Numbered from the stretch's first letter, positions 14,537-22,167 are shown. The stretch is 28,601 nt of DNA from Anammoximicrobium sp032229885 (GCA_032229885.1 JAVYAJ010000059.1:1-28601), one strand, 5' to 3'. A program made the numbers and translations. Notes: generated by a model not told the origin, from the sequence alone.

Positions 14537-15925
14537 TCAGCGCGTCAGTTTCTCACGCAGCTTGACAAGCGTCTCGACGCGGTTGGTCGTGATGCTGTCC
14601 ACGCCCCACCGCATCAAGGCCTCCATGATCAACGGATCGTCGACCGTCCAACACCACACCTTGATGCCGCGGTTCTTCAGTTCGGCGATCACCTCGCGGG
14701 ACAGCATGTTGTAGTGTACATCGACCATGTCCGTGTTGTACAGCTTGGCCTGGGCCGCGATCCAGTCGGCCCGTTCGGCCGCCGTTCCGCTCAGCTTGTG
14801 GCTGGACAGCCAGGCACAGGGGATCCGCGGCTCGAGCGCCCGGATCTCGCGAACGACATTGCCGTCGAACGCGATGACGGCGACTTCGCCTACCATGTCG
14901 AGCTCGCGCACGGCACGGACCACTTTCTCCGAAATCCCGGGCATCTTGATCTCGATCACCGGCATGCAGCCGGTGCCCTTCAACGCCCGCAACATTTCCT
15001 CGAGCGTCGGTATTCGCTCGCCGGCAAAGCGCGGGTCTTTCCACGCTCCGGCGTCCAGCTCGCGCAGTTCAGCAAGCGTTTTGGCGGTGATGTCGCCTGT
15101 ACCGTTGGTCGTGCGGTCGACTTTTTTGTCGTGCATCGTCACGACCACGCCGTCGCTGGACGCGTAGACGTCGAACTCCGAGCCGTCCGCGCCGGCTTTG
15201 GCGGCCATCTTGGCGGCGATGGCCGTGTTCTCGGGATACACTTCGGACCAACCGCGGTGTCCCACGATCTCGCAAGGCTGCGCGGGCGCATCCGGCAACG
15301 GTGGCGTGTCGGGCAATCGGCGCACGGCGATGTCGTCGAATCGCACCGTGGCGCCCGATAGTCCCAGCCCAACGCATCCGTGGGTCCGGTCCAGGGCAAA
15401 GGCGGTCTCGACGAGCGATTGGCCGTCCAGGTGGATGGCGACACTCGATCCGCTGACGACCACCCGCAATTGACGCGGCTGGTCCAGCGCACAGTCCGTC
15501 TTGGCCCGGGCGGTCTGCCGCACGCTCCAGCCATCCGCCGTGCGGACGGCGAACTCGGCGCCGTTTCGCGCCGTGGCCTTGAAGCGGACGGTCGCCTGCA
15601 TCCAAGGCGCGGCGTCTTTGTCGGGAGCGCGAAAGATCAATGAAAACCAGCGCGCATCGTCGCGCACCGCCAGAAACGAGGCCGTCGCCTCGAGTTCATA
15701 GTTCTGCCAGCCTTCGTCTCCGAACAAGATGCGAGCCTCGGCTCCTTCGCCAATCAACGCCCCATCCCGGATCGTCCACTTTCCTTGAATCGGTCGCCAT
15801 CCGGCGGGCAGCTCGCCCGTCGTCGCGTCGAAGCTTTCTCGCACAATCGCGTCTCCTGCGCCCCAGGCGGCCATTGCGACCAGCGCGCTCATCCCCGCGG
15901 CAAACACCAAAGTTCGCAACTGCAT
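14537..15925 (-). CDS. Secreted glycerophosphodiester phosphodiesterase with N-terminal beta-sandwich-like domain
   Basis: This predicted enzyme hydrolyses glycerophosphodiesters to glycerol-3-phosphate and an alcohol, probably outside the cytoplasm. The 462-residue product starts with a signal peptide (residues 1 to ~24, ...MAAWGAGD). Residues ~28-205 resemble a concanavalin/DUF1080-type beta-sandwich (ESFDATTGELPAGW, GKWTIRDGALIGEG, FDDIAVRRL). Residues ~219-462 form the GDPD TIM barrel with VGHRGW (H223, R224), PENT (E232), EFDV (E250, D252), MHDKKVDRTTNGTG (H265, D266) and the distal VIEIKM and CWTVDD. The start was placed at 15925, 14 codons inside the longest frame, because AGGAG lies 7 nt upstream and the signal peptide then begins correctly. 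The fusion with a sandwich domain suggests binding to a surface or polymer substrate. Confidence 0.9.
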   Translation of the reverse strand: MQLRTLVFAAGMSALVAMAAWGAGDAIVRESFDATTGELPAGWRPIQGKWTIRDGALIGEGAEARILFGDEGWQNYELEATASFLAVRDDARWFSLIFRAPDKDAAPWMQATVRFKATARNGAEFAVRTADGWSVRQTARAKTDCALDQPRQLRVVVSGSSVAIHLDGQSLVETAFALDRTHGCVGLGLSGATVRFDDIAVRRLPDTPPLPDAPAQPCEIVGHRGWSEVYPENTAIAAKMAAKAGADGSEFDVYASSDGVVVTMHDKKVDRTTNGTGDITAKTLAELRELDAGAWKDPRFAGERIPTLEEMLRALKGTGCMPVIEIKMPGISEKVVRAVRELDMVGEVAVIAFDGNVVREIRALEPRIPCAWLSSHKLSGTAAERADWIAAQAKLYNTDMVDVHYNMLSREVIAELKNRGIKVWCWTVDDPLIMEALMRWGVDSITTNRVETLVKLREKLTR

Positions 15926-15932
15926 TCTCAGT

Positions 15933-15937
15933 CTCCT
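15933..15937 (-). promoter_or_regulatory. Ribosome binding site of the glycerophosphodiesterase gene
   Basis: AGGAG on the minus strand, 7 nt before ATG 15925, fixes the start and excludes the upstream in-frame ATG at 15967. Confidence 0.7.
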
Positions 15938-15940
15938 GAC

Positions 15941-15956
15941 GCGGCCACGTGGCCGC
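15941..15956. promoter_or_regulatory. Perfect 16-bp palindrome just upstream of the phosphodiesterase RBS
   Basis: GCGGCCACGTGGCCGC is its own reverse complement, with a CACGTG core. It ends 3 bp from the AGGAG ribosome site. It could be an operator for a dimeric regulator or, in mRNA, a hairpin beside the ribosome site. Chance in GC-rich DNA is possible. The remaining 15957-16164 stretch shows no gene. Confidence 0.35.
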
Positions 15957-16164
15957 AACGCGAGCACGCGAACCCTCCGTGGGGCGGTTGCTCTAAGGAA
16001 TCAGACTTGGCAACAGGCACGCTCCGCGCCCGCGCGTTATACGGGCTGTGGGCCTCGGCACACCGACGGCCGACGACGCTCGCCAGCAGCCCGCGGCCCG
16101 CCGCTCGCGACCCGGGCCGTTCGCCTTCCAGATCTCTCGTCTGGGCCACGCGCTCAGCTCGGAC

Positions 16165-17523
16165 TCAGATCTCCTTGGCGATGCCGGGCTGAGGCGCGAC
16201 GTATCGGCCGTCCGGTCCGGCCTGAATCGGGGGCGGCGTGTTTTCAGTCATCTGGTCGATGTTCGAGACCAGCTCGAAATCGGACGCGAGCGCTTCGTCC
16301 CAGGTCACATAGCGTCCTGTATGCACGGCCATTCGCCCCATCAACGTCGTCAGGTTGGCCTCGCCGGCCCGACGGCTTTCGTTGTGCGGCGTGTCGTGAC
16401 GGATGGCATCGACCAAGACCTGCCACTCGGCGCGGTACGGATTCAAGTCCGGCCGGCCGTATTCCCACACGACTTGGTCCGGGACCATCTTCTGGCTGCG
16501 GTAGATTTTTGGGTCGGGCTGTCCCAGATTCGCCATGATCACCGCCGATCCCTTGGCGCCGTGGGCATAGTCTGCGTACTCGTTCCAACAGTTGGGCATA
16601 TGCCGCGACCAGGCGAACAGCTTGGCTCCGTCAGCAAACGTGTACTCGACGCTGTAATGGTCGAACAGGTTCCCGACCTCCGCATAGCAGCGGCCGCCCA
16701 TGCCTTGCGCCGCGACCGGCCAAGCGTCCTTGACCCAGCACGCCTGATCGACGTTGTGGCAATGCCAGTCTACGAAGAATCCGCCGGTCGCCCAGTTGAA
16801 ACACACCGGATGTTGTAGCTGGAACAGCAGCTCGTTGGCCTCCTTCGGCAATGTCGGACAGGCGACCTGCCCATGGACGCGATAGATCCGCAGCGTGTGC
16901 ACGTCGCCGATCGCGCCGTCGTGGATCCGGCGAACGACCTCTTGGCGAGCCGCCGAATGACGCCACATGAACCCGCAGCCTACCTTCAAGCCCTTTCGCT
17001 CCGACTCGTCGGCCGCCCGCAACAGACGCCGTGTCGCGGGCGCGTCCACCGCAAACGACTTCTCCATGAAGACGTTCAGCCCTTTCTGAACCGCATATTC
17101 GAAGTGCAGAGGTCGAAAGGCCGACGATGTCGTCAGGATCACGACATCACCGGGCGACAGGCAATCCATCGCCCGGCGGTAGGCGTCGAACCCCAAAAAC
17201 GCCCGCTCGGGCGTGACATCCACTTGGTCAGCCGCGGCGGCTTGCAGCTGCTTGAGACTGCCCGACAGGCGATTCTCGAAGATCTCGGCCATCGCGTACA
17301 ACTTGATCGGCCCGCCGCTGGTCGCCAGGGCGTCCACGACCGCCCCGGTGCCGCGTCCGCCACAACCGATCAAGGCGAGTTTGATCGTCGAGTCCGCGGC
17401 GGCGTGGACGCGTGGAACAACGGTCCCCGCCAGCGCCGTGGCGGCGACCGCGCCGCCGGCGGTGCACAGAAAATCGCGGCGAGACGAACCGTGATCGGCG
17501 GGACGGGATCCAAGTTTTTTCAT
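16165..17523 (-). CDS. Gfo/Idh/MocA-family oxidoreductase, Tat-exported
   Basis: This is a predicted NAD(P)-dependent sugar or inositol oxidoreductase, exported folded through the Tat pathway. The 452-residue product has a Tat signal (SSRRDFL at 13-19, then a hydrophobic stretch ending ...VHAAAD), a Rossmann motif LIGCGGRGTG (51-60), the family's EKP-equivalent at 154-156 (E-K-S here), and the C-terminal substrate-domain motif GGFFVDWHCHNVDQACW. The start at 17523 was chosen, 12 codons inside the longest frame, because AAGGAA lies about 7 nt upstream and the Tat signal then sits properly. Planctomycetes encode many of these; substrates are mostly unknown. Nothing next to it indicates a specific sugar. 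The serine replacing proline in EKP is unusual and may tune cofactor binding. Confidence 0.92.
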   Translation of the reverse strand: MKKLGSRPADHGSSRRDFLCTAGGAVAATALAGTVVPRVHAAADSTIKLALIGCGGRGTGAVVDALATSGGPIKLYAMAEIFENRLSGSLKQLQAAAADQVDVTPERAFLGFDAYRRAMDCLSPGDVVILTTSSAFRPLHFEYAVQKGLNVFMEKSFAVDAPATRRLLRAADESERKGLKVGCGFMWRHSAARQEVVRRIHDGAIGDVHTLRIYRVHGQVACPTLPKEANELLFQLQHPVCFNWATGGFFVDWHCHNVDQACWVKDAWPVAAQGMGGRCYAEVGNLFDHYSVEYTFADGAKLFAWSRHMPNCWNEYADYAHGAKGSAVIMANLGQPDPKIYRSQKMVPDQVVWEYGRPDLNPYRAEWQVLVDAIRHDTPHNESRRAGEANLTTLMGRMAVHTGRYVTWDEALASDFELVSNIDQMTENTPPPIQAGPDGRYVAPQPGIAKEI

Positions 17524-18012
17524 CGGTGGATTCCTTGTGCGCGTGGTGATCGCTCGCAAACCGACCTACTGCATCGCTATGCGTCGAACATACCCGACGC
17601 TTCCGACGGTTGCAACCAGTGTCCCCGACCAGCGCTGCGCTGGCCAGACTCGCGTGGCCGCCAAAGTCGGTACATGGAGGAGACTTTGAGAAAATGATGG
17701 ATATGGCCGCGGAAAACGCGGAAAAACGCAGAATTGGTTTTTTAGCGCGACAGCGAGTTGTCGTCGCTTGCGAGTGCAATGGTTGCAGCGATGGCCGGGA
17801 AGCTTCTACTTTTAGACTCCGCTCATTCTGCGTCCTTCTGCGTTTTCTGCGGCGCCATTGAAGCGTCTCTCCCTCTCTGCCGGGGGACGTAGAACGGCAA
17901 GTCGTTCTAGTGCGCTGTCAAGGATGAATATGAGAGTGCCGTGGTTTGCCAACCGCGGAAATCCCACACGCTGACGAGGCTGACAATCCGAACATTCCGA
18001 TTGGACAACGCA
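17524..18012. other. Intergenic region with an inverted-repeat-bounded element
   Basis: This 489-bp gap lies between the oxidoreductase start and the ZIP gene end, both on minus. It holds a possible partial copy of the dispersed repeat near 17535-17560 and the inverted-repeat element at 17705-17857. The short open frames here have no recognisable product, so I call none. Confidence 0.7.
17705..17857. repeat. ~150-bp element with imperfect inverted ends
   Basis: The left arm (about 17708-17734, CGCGGAAAACGCGGAAAAAC and on to GCAGAAT) matches the reverse complement of the right arm (about 17825-17853) at about 22 of 26 positions. Arms are built from 'CGC(A/G)GAAAA' units. The interior (~90 bp) encodes nothing recognisable. 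This may be a miniature mobile-element relic, a REP-like unit or a long-loop hairpin; similar 'CGCAGAA' stretches recur in environmental genomes (recollection, not verified). Confidence 0.45.
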
Positions 18013-18993
18013 CTAGTGGCTGGACCCATCGTCGTGGCTGTGGCTGTGCCCATCGTCGTGGCTGTGGTTGTGCCCATCGTCGTGGCTGTGCTCGCCGTGT
18101 TCGTCCGGCCCGTGCTGGTGCGGGGATTCCAGGACTCCCAACGAGTACGCCAGGGCAATTCCCAGCAGCAGCGCACACGACAATTTCAGGCGGTCATGGG
18201 AGTGAAAATGGACTTCGGGCAAGATATCGGCCAGTGACAGACACAAGAAGACGCCGGCCGAGAATCCCAAGGCCAAGCCGATGATCAGATGTTGTTGCTC
18301 GGTGAACCGTTCCAGCCCCAAGCAGAAACCGGCCGCGCCGAGCCCAGCCATGCAGGCGAAACAGACGTTGGCCAGGTGGCGGGCGCCCCGAGACCAGTTT
18401 CCGGCGGCCATGACGGAGGTGATCGACATGGCGTCCAGCGGTTTGTGGAGGACGACCGCGAGGAACGTGCCCAAGCCGACCAAGCTGACGGCCGAGACGT
18501 GCCGCGCCTCGGCCGTGACGCACGCCGCGATGGCCACGCCATCCAACAGCGTGTGCAGCGCCAAGCCGACAAACAGCCCGATCCAACTGTAGCGGCGGCG
18601 ATGCACGCCACAATATTCGCCGTCCAGCGGATAATCGTGGTGTGGGCATGACTCGTGCGACTCGGCGTGATGACAGGCGCCGTCGCCTGGCGCCTCGATC
18701 GGTCCATGTTGGTGAACGTGAAACAGGCGGAGCAGAAAAAACGTGATCAGCAGGCCGACCAAGGTCGCCCAGGCGGCCAGATTTAGCGAGCCCGTTTCGA
18801 TGACCGCATGGGGCAGCAGGTGCAGCAGGGCCACCGCCAGCACCAAGCCACCGACAAAACTCATGATCAACTGCAGTCCGGTGTGCGTCAGCCGCAGCAG
18901 CAGAGGCAGCACGCCGCCAGCCAGCGACGCCAACGCGACCAACAGACAATAGGCCGCGATCAACAGATAAGGCCAGATCGAGTCCGGAAACAT
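18013..18993 (-). CDS. ZIP-family divalent metal transporter with His-rich C-terminal tail
   Basis: This predicted inner-membrane zinc/divalent cation importer (ZupT-like) has 326 residues and about eight hydrophobic helices. A His/Cys-rich loop (residues ~92-131: HVHQH, HHAESHESCPHHD) lies between helices 3 and 4. The core motifs are HTLLDGVAIA (H147, D151) and VVLHKPLDAM (H183, K184, D187), where many ZIPs have HE in the second. The last 35 residues hold 12 histidines in HSHDDG repeats, encoded by three 24-bp direct repeats. The tail may bind or sense metal (inference). ATG 18993 has no clear Shine-Dalgarno. The upstream region carries a 14-bp tandem repeat that could be a metalloregulator site. 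Confidence 0.9.
   Translation of the reverse strand: MFPDSIWPYLLIAAYCLLVALASLAGGVLPLLLRLTHTGLQLIMSFVGGLVLAVALLHLLPHAVIETGSLNLAAWATLVGLLITFFLLRLFHVHQHGPIEAPGDGACHHAESHESCPHHDYPLDGEYCGVHRRRYSWIGLFVGLALHTLLDGVAIAACVTAEARHVSAVSLVGLGTFLAVVLHKPLDAMSITSVMAAGNWSRGARHLANVCFACMAGLGAAGFCLGLERFTEQQHLIIGLALGFSAGVFLCLSLADILPEVHFHSHDRLKLSCALLLGIALAYSLGVLESPHQHGPDEHGEHSHDDGHNHSHDDGHSHSHDDGSSH
18025..18096 (-). repeat. Three 24-bp tandem repeats encoding the HSHDDGH tail
   Basis: Units begin at 18025, 18049 and 18073 (CCCATCGTCGTGGCTGTG plus 6 bp on +). They are in frame and encode (H)xHSHDDG. The near-identity of the units suggests recent expansion, so tail length may vary among strains. Confidence 0.85.
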
Positions 18994-19013
18994 GTTAGCC
19001 GGCGTTTCTTTTC

Positions 19014-19041
19014 AAGGTGTGTCGTTTAAGGTGTGTCGTTT
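19014..19041. repeat. Perfect 14-bp tandem repeat upstream of the ZIP gene
   Basis: AAGGTGTGTCGTTT occurs twice head to tail (19014-19027, 19028-19041), starting 21 bp upstream of the ZIP ATG. Its position suits an operator; it may equally be slippage. Confidence 0.6.
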
Positions 19042-19177
19042 GCCGCCAGCACGCTTTCGGGCTATCCCGATCGACGATCCGTCGCCTTGTGTCTCGTCAG
19101 GCCGGCTTTGCGCCCTGCGGTCCGATACCGCCGCGTGGCCTGCGGTGCAAACCAATCGGGCGCAACTAGTGTACAAG

Positions 19178-19194
19178 ATGCGCACATGGCGCAT
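19178..19194. promoter_or_regulatory. Dyad ATGCGC-N5-GCGCAT
   Basis: This is a perfect 6-bp inverted repeat with a 5-bp spacer in the divergent region. It is spaced like a small dimeric repressor site. Function is unknown. Confidence 0.3.
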
Positions 19195-19262
19195 AGAACT
19201 CGTCTGTGAAGACTCTAAGGGTTTCCCGGGGTCAGACAAGGTGTCCGGCGAGAAACGGACGC

Positions 19263-19268
19263 TATAAT
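19263..19268 (+). promoter_or_regulatory. Possible -10 element of the ATPase-pyrC operon
   Basis: A consensus TATAAT stands out in GC-rich DNA 36 bp before ATG 19305. No good -35 is seen 16-18 bp upstream (GACAAG at 19235 is too far), so this is a weak promoter call. Confidence 0.35.
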
Positions 19269-19304
19269 GCATCGGATGTCGAGTTCGTGGCCTGTGGGAA
19301 TCCT

Positions 19305-20726
19305 ATGACCGTGTCTGCTGATCGACCGACGAATCTCCGTGAGTTGCGCGCCAGCGGCTGGCAGTCAAAGAGCGTCAAACGCGAGATCCAGGACAATTTT
19401 CTGCGAATGCTGGCGTCCGGGGAAAAATTGTTTCCCGAGATCATCGGGTACGATGATACGGTGATCCCAGAAATCAACTTGGCGCTGCTGGCCGGGCACG
19501 ACATGCTGTTTCTCGGCGAGAAAGGGCAGGGCAAGACGCGCCTGATGCGCAACCTGATCCGCTTTCTGGACGAGTACGTGCCCTTTCTCGATGTTCCGGA
19601 CGTTCCGTTTCATGAGGATCCGTACCATCCGATCAGCGTCGTCGGCAAACAATGGGTGGCCAGCCACGCCGAAGAAGACGTGCCGATCGGGTGGTGGCGC
19701 CGCGACGAACGCTACGCCGAACGGCTGGCGCCGGGAACGAAGTTTGCCGACATCATCGGCGAAATCGACCCGGCCAAACTGGCTGGCGGGGTCAGCATGT
19801 CGGCCGAACAAGCGTTGCACTTTGGCCTGATTCCGCGGATGCATCGGGGCATCTTTGCCGTCAATGAACTGCCGGAACTCGATGAACTGATCCAGGTCGG
19901 CCTGTTCAATATCCTCGAAGAACGCGACGTCCAGATCCGCGGCTATCCGATTCGTTTTGATCTGGATCTGATGCTGCTGTTCTCGGCCAATCCGGCGACG
20001 TTCAATCGCAGCGGCAAGGTCATTCCGCAGCTCAAGGACCGCGTCGGCTCGGTGATCCATACGCACTACCCACGGTCCCGTGACCTGGGGATCGAGATCA
20101 CCAATCAAGAGGCCCATCTGGACTGCGGGGGACCGTATCCCGTCGCCGTGCCGTATTTTATGCGCGAAATCGTCGAGCAGATAACGATCCAGGCCCGCAA
20201 GTCGAAGTACGTCGATCACCAGTCGGGAATCAGCGCGCGGTTTAGCATCGCCAACTATCGCACGATGGTCGCCAGCGCCCGGCAGCGGGGCGTCTTGCTG
20301 AACGAACGCCCCGCCGTTCCACGGATCAGCGACCTGGGCCGGATCTATTCGTCGTCCCTGGGCAAACTCGAATTGGATCTGATGGGCAGCCATCAGATGA
20401 CCGAGCGTCAGGTGCTGGACGCGGTGACTGCCGAAGCGATTCGCGTGGTGTTCGAGGAATATGTCGACCGGCACGGGCTGGAGGAGATCTCCGAGATTTT
20501 CAGCAAGGGCGTGAAAATCGCCGTTGGCGATCTGCTGCCATCAAGCCAATATGCCGAACGTCTCCAACGCGTGCCGCCGGTCTGGGATAAAGCCTTCGAG
20601 GTCAACGCCTCGACGGACGCCGCCGTCCGCGCTTCGTGTGTCGAGTTCGTGCTGGCCGGCCTGTACTCGCTCGATCTGGTCTCGCGATCCCAACAACACG
20701 GCCAGATCACCTACGAAATAGAATGA
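19305..20726 (+). CDS. MoxR/ChlI-type AAA+ ATPase
   Basis: This 473-residue ATPase of the MoxR / magnesium-chelatase ChlI kind probably remodels a partner protein; it is not itself evidence of chlorophyll synthesis. Walker A is GEKGQGKT (71-78). The Walker B position is GIFAVNE (182-188), with N187 in place of the usual Asp. Sensor 1 is FSANP (N229). LEERDVQIRGY and the GEIDPAKLAGG segment match ChlI-like proteins. The C-terminal ~240 residues are helical and unassigned. ATG 19305 was chosen because GGGAA lies close upstream; the 33 extra residues of the longest frame overlap the TATAAT region and look non-coding. MoxR ATPases usually sit beside a VWA-domain gene; none is here. pyrC follows 10 bp downstream, suggesting co-transcription. 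Confidence 0.88.
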   Translation: MTVSADRPTNLRELRASGWQSKSVKREIQDNFLRMLASGEKLFPEIIGYDDTVIPEINLALLAGHDMLFLGEKGQGKTRLMRNLIRFLDEYVPFLDVPDVPFHEDPYHPISVVGKQWVASHAEEDVPIGWWRRDERYAERLAPGTKFADIIGEIDPAKLAGGVSMSAEQALHFGLIPRMHRGIFAVNELPELDELIQVGLFNILEERDVQIRGYPIRFDLDLMLLFSANPATFNRSGKVIPQLKDRVGSVIHTHYPRSRDLGIEITNQEAHLDCGGPYPVAVPYFMREIVEQITIQARKSKYVDHQSGISARFSIANYRTMVASARQRGVLLNERPAVPRISDLGRIYSSSLGKLELDLMGSHQMTERQVLDAVTAEAIRVVFEEYVDRHGLEEISEIFSKGVKIAVGDLLPSSQYAERLQRVPPVWDKAFEVNASTDAAVRASCVEFVLAGLYSLDLVSRSQQHGQITYEIE

Positions 20727-20736
20727 CTCGAAACGC

Positions 20737-22083
20737 ATGAAGACCCTTATCCGCGATGCGCGGGTCGTCCTGCCCGACGGCATCCAGCAGACCTCCGTCC
20801 TGATCGATGGCCGACGGATTGCCGCCATCGACGCCGCGATTCACACGGCAGCGGACGTTGTCGTGGACGCGGCCGGCCTGTGCCTGATCCCCGGTGTGGT
20901 CGACGACCAGGTCCACTTTCGCGAACCCGGTCTGACGCACAAAGAAGACCTGCGCCACGCCAGCCGCGCGTGCGCCAAGGGCGGTGTGACGACGTTTCTC
21001 GAGATGCCCAACACCCAGCCCAGCACGACGAGCCAAGCCAGGCTCGACGAAAAACTGGCCCTGGCTGCCGCACGCAGCCTGGTGAACTTCGGATTCTACA
21101 TCGGCGCCACCGCCGAGAACTTGCACGAGTTGAAGACTGCGCGTCGGACGCCGGGAATCAAAGTCTTCATCGGCTCGAGCACCGGCGATCTGCTGGTCGA
21201 CGACCAAGACGCGCTCGAACGGATCTTTGCCGAGACAAGCCTGCCGATCTGCGCGCACTGCGAGGACGAAACGATCATCCGCGCGAACCAGCGACACTTG
21301 GCGGGGACGAGCGATGTGGCCGACCATTCGCGGATCCGCGACCGGCAGGCCGCCGTGGTCAGCGCCTCGCGCGCGCTGGATTTGGCGCGCCGGCATCGGC
21401 ATCGGTTCCACCTGCTGCACGTCTCGACGGGGGACGAAACGGATCTGGTGGCCGACCATCAGGGGCTGATCACTGCCGAGGCATGTCCGCATCACCTGCT
21501 GTTCAACACGGGCGATTACGCCCGTCTGGGCACGCGCGTCCAGATGAACCCGTCGCTGAAAGACGAGGCAGACAACGCGCGTCTGTGGCAAGCCCTGATC
21601 GACGGGCGGGTCCAGGTCGTGGCGACGGACCATGCGCCTCATACGCTGGAAGAAAAGCGGCGACCCTATCCCCAGTCGCCGTCCGGTCTGCCGGCGGTGG
21701 AAAACTCGCTGGCCCTGATGTTGAACCAGGTCTACCTGGGTCGTTGCACGCTCGAACAGGTCGTCCGCTGGATGTGCGACGCGCCGGCGCGTGTGTGGGA
21801 CTTGGTCGGCAAGGGGCGAATCGCGACGGGATACGACGCCGATCTGGTGCTGGTCGATCTGCAGAAGGCGGCCGAGGTTCGCGACGAGCAACAACAGACC
21901 AAATGTGGCTGGAGCCCCTGGCATGGCCAGACGCTGTACGGATGGCCCGTTCGCACGTGGGTTCTGGGGCACGAAGTGTTTCGAGATGGCCAGTTCTGCG
22001 AGACGCGTTGTGGACAAGAGGCGATCTACGATCATGCCCGCGGGGGATACTGGGCGACGGAGCAGGCCCGGGCAGAGGCCTGA
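20737..22083 (+). CDS. pyrC: Dihydroorotase
   Basis: This amidohydrolase cyclises carbamoyl-aspartate to dihydroorotate in pyrimidine synthesis, in the cytoplasm. The 448-residue product is the class I length. Seen motifs are DDQVHFREPG (residues 56-65), THKED, MPNTQP (90-95), K142 in GIKVFIG (position of the carboxylated lysine), H174 in CAHCED, H228 in LLHVS, and D298 in ATDHAPH. The usual first metal ligand in H-x-H is Gln (Q58) here, while H60 and R62 remain. My recollection is that this Q-x-H form recurs in a subgroup of bacterial dihydroorotases. Such a form may be active, mononuclear, or a non-catalytic subunit that works with aspartate transcarbamoylase. The gene is 10 bp after the ATPase and probably co-transcribed. 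Confidence 0.93.
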   Translation: MKTLIRDARVVLPDGIQQTSVLIDGRRIAAIDAAIHTAADVVVDAAGLCLIPGVVDDQVHFREPGLTHKEDLRHASRACAKGGVTTFLEMPNTQPSTTSQARLDEKLALAAARSLVNFGFYIGATAENLHELKTARRTPGIKVFIGSSTGDLLVDDQDALERIFAETSLPICAHCEDETIIRANQRHLAGTSDVADHSRIRDRQAAVVSASRALDLARRHRHRFHLLHVSTGDETDLVADHQGLITAEACPHHLLFNTGDYARLGTRVQMNPSLKDEADNARLWQALIDGRVQVVATDHAPHTLEEKRRPYPQSPSGLPAVENSLALMLNQVYLGRCTLEQVVRWMCDAPARVWDLVGKGRIATGYDADLVLVDLQKAAEVRDEQQQTKCGWSPWHGQTLYGWPVRTWVLGHEVFRDGQFCETRCGQEAIYDHARGGYWATEQARAEA

Positions 22084-22167
22084 GCCCGAAACGTATGACG
22101 GCCCAAGCCACGATCACACACGACGCACGCCGCGTGACAGCCGATCGACCCGCGTTCTCCGCGGCGG

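Larger units (their letters stand above)
18994..19304. other. Divergent intergenic region between the ZIP and AAA+ ATPase genes
   Basis: This 311-bp region must hold promoters for both directions. It contains the 14-bp tandem repeat (19014-19041), a 6-5-6 dyad ATGCGC-N5-GCGCAT (19178-19194) and a TATAAT box (19263-19268). No gene is seen. Confidence 0.7.

Noticed and set aside
18194..18949. 251-codon minus frame within the ZIP gene
   Set aside because: Out-of-frame shadow; the ZIP frame carries the conserved HxxxDG motif and membrane helices.
19206..19304. Longer ATPase start at ATG 19206
   Set aside because: The extra 33 codons run through the TATAAT-containing region and show no family residues; ATG 19305 fits better.
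19365..20474. 369-codon antisense frame within the AAA+ ATPase gene
   Set aside because: No family features; the + frame has intact Walker A and sensor motifs.
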